Shown: positions 14,491 to 18,455 of the stretch, piece by piece
How positions within the stretch are numbered: the first letter of the stretch is position 1
How the letters are laid out: each line of letters opens with the position of its first letter
Assembly (NCBI GenBank): GCA_945860425.1
Contig: CAMAQU010000008.1
Location: forward strand, 1-18,455
Length of the DNA: 18,455 nucleotides
Source of the DNA: Sphingomonas paucimobilis
GTDB taxonomy: Bacteria > Pseudomonadota > Alphaproteobacteria > Sphingomonadales > Sphingomonadaceae
Direction: 5' to 3'
Notes under the pieces: generated by a model
Told to the model about the DNA's origin: nothing
Databases searched by the model: none
The model's input: only the letters and a program-made list of their open reading frames with translations
Position numbers and translations under genes: made by a program

Positions 14491-14571
14491 GTGCCTCAAA
14501 ACGCAATTGAGAAACATGGCGGCAAGATCAGGGCTGAAGGCGTCCCGCCACATACCCATGCATCCTTCTGA
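14491..14571 (+). pseudogene. Duplicated remnant of the peptidase gene 3' end
   Basis: Directly after the first paralogue's TAG, 26 codons read VPQNAIEKHGGKIRAEGVPP and then HTHASF and stop. They match the last 24 codons of the peptidase (AIKKHGG...EGVPRHIHASF) in the same frame, with the closing HxH kept. The next 14 bases up to the following ATG are identical in both copies, and the offset between copies is exactly 569 bp. So the duplicated unit was the peptidase tail plus the small gene. A GTG at 14491 could in principle start a peptide, but a remnant is much more likely. Confidence 0.85.
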
Positions 14572-14585
14572 AAGGTTGAGTCCCT

Positions 14586-15065
14586 ATGACAATTCCTATT
14601 CTCGCCTCTGCCCTTCTCATGGCTGGGCAACCGGCTGCGGCAAAAGCCGCACCCGATTTCTCTGGTCTATTAAGTGCGCCTGAAAATGCGATCCGATCCT
14701 GCAAATTCATGCGTCGTCCCGATGGCGTGCATCTGATCATCACCAAGGCAAAATATAGCGAGGGCGATGGCATCCAGATCGAGTTTTCCGATGATAAATC
14801 TTATCTGCTCTATAATTACATTTTTGGCATCTCGGCAAAGAAGCCAGGGCGTCTCATTTTGACCAACAGTAATTTAGAAAAAATGGATCAAATTGATATT
14901 CCCCTACGTACAGCAATGGGCTTGAGGGCCGATCTGGTGAAAAGAAAGGTTGAGCCCATCATCATCAAAAATGGAAAATATACGGTTTATATCGGTTATG
15001 ACTTCCGGAGTAGCGACGAGTCCCAAATATTCGGCGCATGCTCGGTAACATTGGGAGCAAAATAG
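14586..15065 (+). CDS. Small exported protein, paralogue 2; candidate immunity protein
   Basis: This 159-residue protein is the diverged second copy of the preceding small gene. Its signal-peptide-like start (MTIPILASALLMAGQPAAAKA), PDFSGLL, the cysteines (C39, C152), DQIDIPLRTAMGLRADL and the end GACSVTLGAK are shared. The middle segment (about 57-100) is largely different and more Lys-rich. The same ribosome site and 14-bp spacer precede it, here after the peptidase remnant. Base composition is low in GC for this window: 14821-14880 has about 25 G+C in 60, against 39 in 60 for 15841-15900 in fabD. This suggests horizontal origin. If the first copy neutralises the resident peptidase, this one may protect against a related variant. 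Confidence 0.6.
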   Translation: MTIPILASALLMAGQPAAAKAAPDFSGLLSAPENAIRSCKFMRRPDGVHLIITKAKYSEGDGIQIEFSDDKSYLLYNYIFGISAKKPGRLILTNSNLEKMDQIDIPLRTAMGLRADLVKRKVEPIIIKNGKYTVYIGYDFRSSDESQIFGACSVTLGAK

Positions 15066-15066
15066 A

Positions 15067-15103
15067 CACCCGACGCCGATACAATAGAGGCGCCTGCCGG
15101 GTG
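15067..15103. repeat. Inverted repeat after the small-gene pair
   Basis: CACCCG (15067-15072) and CGGGTG (15098-15103) are complementary, with a further CGCC/GGCG pair inside (15074-15077 and 15089-15092), starting two bases after the last stop of the module. No T-run follows, so termination is uncertain. Confidence 0.35.
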
Positions 15104-15145
15104 GCGAAGGCGATCACGCCAGCCGCTATTACGCTGATAGAAAAA

Positions 15146-15222
15146 TGGTCGGGGAGAGAGGATTCGAACCTCCGGCCCCTGCCTCCCGAAGACAGTGCTC
15201 TACCAGGCTGAGCTACTCCCCG
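15146..15222 (-). tRNA. tRNA-Pro (anticodon CGG)
   Basis: A full cloverleaf reads on the minus strand: acceptor CGGGGAG/CTCCCCG, D arm GCTC...GAGC, anticodon stem CTGTC/GGCAG with loop TTCGGGA (anticodon CGG), T arm GGAGG-TTCGAAT-CCTCT, discriminator A and an encoded CCA. It decodes CCG proline codons. It borders the accessory module on one side and fabD on the other. Confidence 0.95.
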
Positions 15223-15230
15223 ACTCTGAA

Positions 15231-15248
15231 ATCGGGTGTGACCCCGAT
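15231..15248. other. Hairpin in the tRNA-Pro 5' leader
   Basis: ATCGGG (15231-15236) and CCCGAT (15243-15248) form a six-bp stem with loop TGTGAC. On the minus strand it lies nine bases upstream of the mature tRNA 5' end, within the predicted precursor leader. Confidence 0.4.
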
Positions 15249-15262
15249 GAAGGCAGGCGCGC

Positions 15263-15291
15263 CCCTTAGCTGGCGAATGGCGTGGGTTCAA
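15263..15291 (-). promoter_or_regulatory. Candidate tRNA-Pro promoter
   Basis: On the minus strand TTGAAC (15291-15286) and TAAGGG (15268-15263) are 17 bases apart, followed by a GC-rich discriminator (GCGCGCC), as is usual for growth-rate-controlled stable RNA genes. The predicted start is near 15256, giving a leader of about 34 bases. Confidence 0.45.
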
Positions 15292-15401
15292 GGGCGTGGG
15301 TGGAAAAACACCCGATCAAAGAGGGTGCAACGCAAATCTCGACACGCGCCGCGCCTTCGCCTAACCGCGCCATGAATGGCAACAGCGTGAAGGGGTGAGC
15401 G

Positions 15402-16337
15402 ATGCGCGCATTTATTTTTCCGGGTCAGGGCAGCCAGTCCGTCGGCATGGGCAAGGCGCTGGCCGAGGCCAGTGCCGTTGCGCGGGAGGTGTTTCAGGAA
15501 GTCGATGAGGCGTTGGGCCAATCGCTGTTCCGCCTGATGACCGAAGGCCCGGAAGATCAGCTGACGCTCACCGAAAATGCCCAGCCCGCCATCATGGCCA
15601 ATGCCATTGCGACCTTGCGCGTCCTGGAAAAGGAAGGCGGCCTGCGCCTGTCTGAAAAGGTAGATTATGTCGCGGGCCATAGCCTGGGGGAATATAGCGC
15701 CTTGTGCGCGGCAGGCGCTTTTGATCTCCCCACAACCGCCCGGCTGCTCAAGCTGCGCGGGCAAGCGATGCAGGCGGCAACACCCGTTGGCACGGGGGCT
15801 ATGGCTGCATTGCTCGGTGCGGATATTGAAAAGGCACAAGCGCTGGCCGAAGCCGCAGCGCAAGGCGATGTCTGCACCGTCGCCAATGATAATGACCCCG
15901 GACAAGTCGTCATTTCCGGCCATAAAGCCGCGATTGATCGGGCGATTGAACTGGTCAAGGATCATGGGATTAAACGCGGCATTTTGTTGCCCGTCTCTGC
16001 CCCCTTTCATTGCCCGCTGATGCAGCCGGCCGCCGATGCCATGGCCCACGCCTTGGCCGACGCCGCGCTGTCTGCACCGCTTGTTCCGGTTTATGCCAAT
16101 GTGATAGCCGCCCCTGTTGCGGATGCCGAGACGATCAAGCGGCTGTTGGTCGAGCAGGTGACCGAACGGGTGCGCTGGCGTGAATCGGTCATTGCCATGG
16201 CGGCCGCTGGTGTGACCGATTTTGTGGAATTTGGCGGCAAGGTGCTCGCCCCGATGGTCAAACGATCCGTCCCCGATGCGCAGGCCGCCAGCCTGATCTC
16301 AATGGATGACATCGAAGCCATTGCCAAAAGCCTTTAA
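15402..16337 (+). CDS. fabD: Malonyl-CoA:ACP transacylase
   Basis: FabD moves malonyl groups from CoA to acyl carrier protein, supplying the two-carbon donor for fatty acid elongation. The 311-residue product has the oxyanion loop FPGQGSQSVGMG (6-17), the active-site GHSLGEYSAL with S94, R119 in LKLRGQAM, and the catalytic H203 in APFHCPLM; the GG motif VEFGGKVLAPM follows. Start: ATG at 15402 is preceded by AAGGGGTGAG. It heads the fab cluster, and fabG follows after 25 bp. A promoter should lie in 15292-15401, but none stands out there. Confidence 0.98.
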   Translation: MRAFIFPGQGSQSVGMGKALAEASAVAREVFQEVDEALGQSLFRLMTEGPEDQLTLTENAQPAIMANAIATLRVLEKEGGLRLSEKVDYVAGHSLGEYSALCAAGAFDLPTTARLLKLRGQAMQAATPVGTGAMAALLGADIEKAQALAEAAAQGDVCTVANDNDPGQVVISGHKAAIDRAIELVKDHGIKRGILLPVSAPFHCPLMQPAADAMAHALADAALSAPLVPVYANVIAAPVADAETIKRLLVEQVTERVRWRESVIAMAAAGVTDFVEFGGKVLAPMVKRSVPDAQAASLISMDDIEAIAKSL

Positions 16338-16362
16338 GCAGATCGATTTCAAGGAGAGAGCT

Positions 16363-17103
16363 ATGTTTAACCTCACAGGAATGACCGCATTGGTGACAGG
16401 GGCGTCTGGCGGGATCGGCTCTGCGGTGGCCAAGGCCTTGGTGGCGCAGGGCGCGAAGGTCGCGCTGTCGGGCACGCGTGAAGACGCGTTGAAGGCCGTG
16501 GCTGCAGAGATTGGCGGCGACACGGTGATCCTGCCCTGCAATTTGGGCGATGCGGCCTCTGTTGAGGCTTTGATCCCTGCGGCGCTTGAGGCGCTGGGGG
16601 GTAAGATTGACATCTTGATCAACAATGCGGGCGTGACCCGCGATGGCCTGATCTTGCGGATGAAGGATGAGGATTGGTCGGACGTGATCCGCATCAATTT
16701 GGAAGCGGCCTTCCGCCTCTGCCGGGCGGCGGCCAAGCCGATGATGAAGGCCCGTTTTGGCCGGATCATCTCTGTCACAAGCGTTGTGGGCGTCACCGGA
16801 AATCCGGGGCAGGCCAATTATGCAGCATCTAAGGCGGGCCTGATTGGCATGTCGAAAAGCCTAGCGCAGGAATTGGCGAGCCGGGGCATTACCGTGAATT
16901 GCATCGCGCCCGGCTTCATCGCGTCGGCAATGACGGATGGCTTGCCCGATGCGCAGAAAGATGCGCTCAACGCGCGCATTCCAGCGGGCCATATGGGCGA
17001 AGGGGCCGATATTGCAGCAGCGGCTGTTTACCTTGCAAGCCGCGAAGCAGGCTATGTCACGGGCCAGACACTCCACGTAAATGGCGGCATGGCCATGATA
17101 TAA
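16363..17103 (+). CDS. fabG: 3-oxoacyl-[acyl carrier protein] reductase
   Basis: FabG reduces 3-oxoacyl-ACP with NADPH in the first reduction step of each elongation cycle. The 246-residue short-chain dehydrogenase has the cofactor motif TGASGGIG (12-19), NNAG (87-90), and the catalytic set N112, S140, Y153 and K157 in NYAASKAGL. The IAPGFIASAMT block (181-191) and the C-terminal VNGGMAMI are typical of FabG. The start at 16363 is set by AAGGAGAG eight bases upstream; the frame is open upstream but overlaps the end of fabD. It is cotranscribed with fabD. Confidence 0.98.
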   Translation: MFNLTGMTALVTGASGGIGSAVAKALVAQGAKVALSGTREDALKAVAAEIGGDTVILPCNLGDAASVEALIPAALEALGGKIDILINNAGVTRDGLILRMKDEDWSDVIRINLEAAFRLCRAAAKPMMKARFGRIISVTSVVGVTGNPGQANYAASKAGLIGMSKSLAQELASRGITVNCIAPGFIASAMTDGLPDAQKDALNARIPAGHMGEGADIAAAAVYLASREAGYVTGQTLHVNGGMAMI

Positions 17104-17149
17104 TGCGGAATGATCAACAGATGATTGCGCACTAACATAACCTAAAAGC

Positions 17150-17178
17150 TTGCATCCCCAAACAGGGCCGATTAGGGC
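17150..17178 (+). promoter_or_regulatory. Candidate acpP promoter
   Basis: TTGCAT (17150-17155) and TAGGGC (17173-17178) are separated by 17 bases in the 116-bp gap between fabG and acpP. This predicts a start near 17185 and a leader of about 35 bases. An own promoter would fit the high level of ACP that cells need. Confidence 0.35.
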
Positions 17179-17219
17179 TTTCACAAATATTGCTCACACA
17201 TGAACGAGAAGGGTTATCC

Positions 17220-17456
17220 ATGAGCGACACCGCAGACCGCGTTAAGAAGATCGTCGTTGAACATCTCGGCGTCGAGGCCGACAAGGTGACAACGGACGCC
17301 AGCTTCATCGACGATTTGGGCGCGGACAGCCTCGACATCGTCGAGCTGGTCATGGCGTTCGAAGAAGAATTCGGCGTTGAAATCCCCGATGACGCTGCGG
17401 AAAAGATTTCGACCGTCAAGGACGCGATTTCTTATATCGACAGCCACAAAGGCTGA
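17220..17456 (+). CDS. acpP: Acyl carrier protein
   Basis: AcpP carries growing acyl chains on a phosphopantetheine arm through fatty acid synthesis. The 78-residue, very acidic four-helix protein has the signature DDLGADSLDIVELVMAFEEE (31-50), with S37 as the modified serine. AcpS at 7687 in this window should add the arm. Start: ATG at 17220, with AGAAGGG a few bases upstream; the family N-terminus MSDTADRVKKIV confirms it. The gene lies 116 bp after fabG with a candidate promoter of its own, and is followed by a terminator-like hairpin before fabF. Confidence 0.99.
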   Translation: MSDTADRVKKIVVEHLGVEADKVTTDASFIDDLGADSLDIVELVMAFEEEFGVEIPDDAAEKISTVKDAISYIDSHKG

Positions 17457-17459
17457 TCG

Positions 17460-17477
17460 CAAGGCAGCTTTGCCTTG
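17460..17477 (+). other. Perfect stem-loop after acpP
   Basis: CAAGGCA (17460-17466) and TGCCTTG (17471-17477) form a 7-bp stem with a GCTT loop just after the acpP stop, without a T-run. It would sit at the 3' end of an acpP message and may protect it from exonucleases. Confidence 0.5.
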
Positions 17478-17498
17478 AACGAATCGATGTTATCGAAG

Positions 17499-17529
17499 AC
17501 GGTTTCCGGCACGTTCGGGAGCCGTTTTT
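17499..17529 (+). terminator. Intrinsic terminator or attenuator between acpP and fabF
   Basis: ACGGTTTCCG (17499-17508) pairs with CGGGAGCCGT (17516-17525), ten pairs including two G-U, loop of seven, followed by TTTTT (17525-17529). It ends 24 bases before the fabF start. No clear fabF promoter follows, so partial readthrough is likely, which would set ACP well above FabF. Confidence 0.65.
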
Positions 17530-17553
17530 GATTCTGGAAGACTGGAGACGCTT

Positions 17554-18455
17554 ATGCGCCGCGTAGTTGTGACAGGTTTGGGTCTGGTGACCCCGCTGGG
17601 TGCTGATGTTGAGACGACTTGGGCCAATCTGCTTGCCAGCAAATCTGGCGCGGGCAAGATTACGCGCTTCGATGCGTCCGATCAAAAATGCCACATTGCG
17701 TGCGAAGTAAAGCCAAAGGACCACCCTTGGGGCTTTGATCCCGACAAGCGCGTCGACCATAAGATCCAGCGCCAAGTCGATCCTTTCATCATTTACGGCA
17801 TCGATGCCGCCGGTCAGGCGCTGGAAGATGCCGGCCTCACCGAGATGGACGATGATCTCAAGACGCGCACCGGCTGCTCAATCGGGTCGGGCATTGGCGG
17901 ACTTCCGGGGATTGAAAGCGAATCCATCGTCCTGCACGAAAAAGGCCCCAGCCGCGTGTCGCCGCACTTCGTGCACGGCCGCCTGATCAATCTCATCTCT
18001 GGCCAAGTGTCGATCAAATATGGCCTGATGGGCCCGAACCATGCCGTGGTGACCGCCTGCTCAACGGGCGCGCACTCCATTGGGGATGCCGCGCGCATGA
18101 TCAAGGATGGCGATGCCGACATCATGTTGGCTGGTGGTGCGGAAAGCACCATCAACCCCTTGGGCGTGGCGGGCTTTGCACAGGCCCGCGCACTTAATTG
18201 CAGCTTTAATGATCGCCCCGAGGAAGCAAGCCGCCCCTATGACAAGGATCGCGATGGCTTCGTGATGGGTGAAGGCGCGGGCGTCGTCGTTCTGGAAGAA
18301 TATGAACACGCCAAGGCGCGCGGTGCCAAGATTTATGCCGAAGTGGTGGGCTATGGCCTGTCCGGCGATGCCTATCACGTCACCGCCCCACATCCAGAGG
18401 GCAAGGGCGCTGAATTGGCCATGCGCATGGCCCTGCGCAAGGCGGGCATGACGGC
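17554..18455 (+). CDS. fabF: 3-oxoacyl-[acyl carrier protein] synthase II (partial, C-terminus outside window)
   Basis: FabF condenses malonyl-ACP with acyl-ACP to extend the chain by two carbons. The first 300 codons are visible. They start MRRVVVTGLGLVTPLG and contain GCSIGSGIGGLPGIE (107-121), the active-site VVTACSTGAHSIGDA with nucleophile C169, and GGAESTINPLGVAGF. The blocks SRPYDKDRDGFVMGEGAG (226-243) and GDAYHVTAPHPEG (271-283) follow. The two catalytic histidines of the family lie beyond the window edge. Start: ATG at 17554 with GGAG nine bases upstream. The gene is downstream of the acpP terminator-like hairpin. Confidence 0.98.
   Translation, partial: MRRVVVTGLGLVTPLGADVETTWANLLASKSGAGKITRFDASDQKCHIACEVKPKDHPWGFDPDKRVDHKIQRQVDPFIIYGIDAAGQALEDAGLTEMDDDLKTRTGCSIGSGIGGLPGIESESIVLHEKGPSRVSPHFVHGRLINLISGQVSIKYGLMGPNHAVVTACSTGAHSIGDAARMIKDGDADIMLAGGAESTINPLGVAGFAQARALNCSFNDRPEEASRPYDKDRDGFVMGEGAGVVVLEEYEHAKARGAKIYAEVVGYGLSGDAYHVTAPHPEGKGAELAMRMALRKAGMT

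Noticed and set aside
14491..14571. GTG-started 26-residue peptide gene
   Set aside because: The frame is a clear copy of the peptidase 3' end and has no ribosome site of its own.
15146..15222. tRNA-Pro as an attachment site with a downstream partial copy
   Set aside because: I found no second copy of the tRNA 3' end and no integrase in the module, so site-specific integration is not supported.
15288..16049. 253-codon open frame on the minus strand
   Set aside because: It is antisense to fabD, whose active-site residues are intact.

Overview
The window looks like a chromosomal segment of a free-living alphaproteobacterium, most likely a sphingomonad. This is an inference from the alphaproteobacterial form of S21, the cox operon order (coxB-coxA-ctaB-coxF-like-ctaG-ctaE-DUF983-surf1), the pyrE-pdxJ-acpS-lepB run, moderately high GC and frequent 4-bp start/stop overlaps. 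No database search was possible, so genus and species are not assigned.

Layout. (1) Positions 1-6162, minus strand: a complete aa3-type (A1) cytochrome c oxidase operon with its assembly factors. It includes a 40-residue membrane microprotein (coxF-like) between ctaB and ctaG, and a surf1 gene cut by the window edge. (2) 6163-6368: a divergent control region with a good candidate coxB promoter whose -10 lies inside an inverted repeat. (3) 6369-9050, plus strand: pyrE, pdxJ and acpS joined by ATGA overlaps, then lepB, closed by a bidirectional terminator. (4) 9099-10722, minus strand: a membrane-anchored FKBP isomerase, rpsU with its own terminator, and an unrecognised two-helix membrane protein with a proline-rich tail. 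(5) 10888-12027: an MscS-type channel (plus), facing pgl (minus, 12050-12751). (6) 13022-15065, plus strand: an accessory module that is visibly more AT-rich in its second half. It encodes a LysM protein with a zinc peptidase (M15-like) C-terminus, followed by two tandem paralogues of a small exported protein. A 26-codon remnant of the peptidase gene's 3' end lies between the paralogues. (7) 15146-15222: tRNA-Pro(CGG), minus strand. (8) 15402 to the end, plus strand: the type II fatty acid synthesis cluster fabD-fabG-acpP-fabF, with fabF cut by the edge and an intrinsic terminator between acpP and fabF.

How the genes fit together. CoxA/B/C form the oxidase; CtaB starts heme A synthesis, CtaG delivers copper, and SURF1 and the coxF-like protein probably help assembly. 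acpS, acpP and fabD/G/F are functionally linked although they sit in two clusters: AcpS activates the acyl carrier protein that the Fab enzymes use.

The most interesting part is 13022-15065. Its architecture is a marker-like N-terminus, a cell-wall-binding LysM, a peptidoglycan peptidase-like C-terminus, and downstream duplicated exported small proteins with a leftover toxin tail. This is what a polymorphic toxin with an expanding immunity array would look like. The proposal is an inference; the domains, the duplication and the remnant are directly readable.
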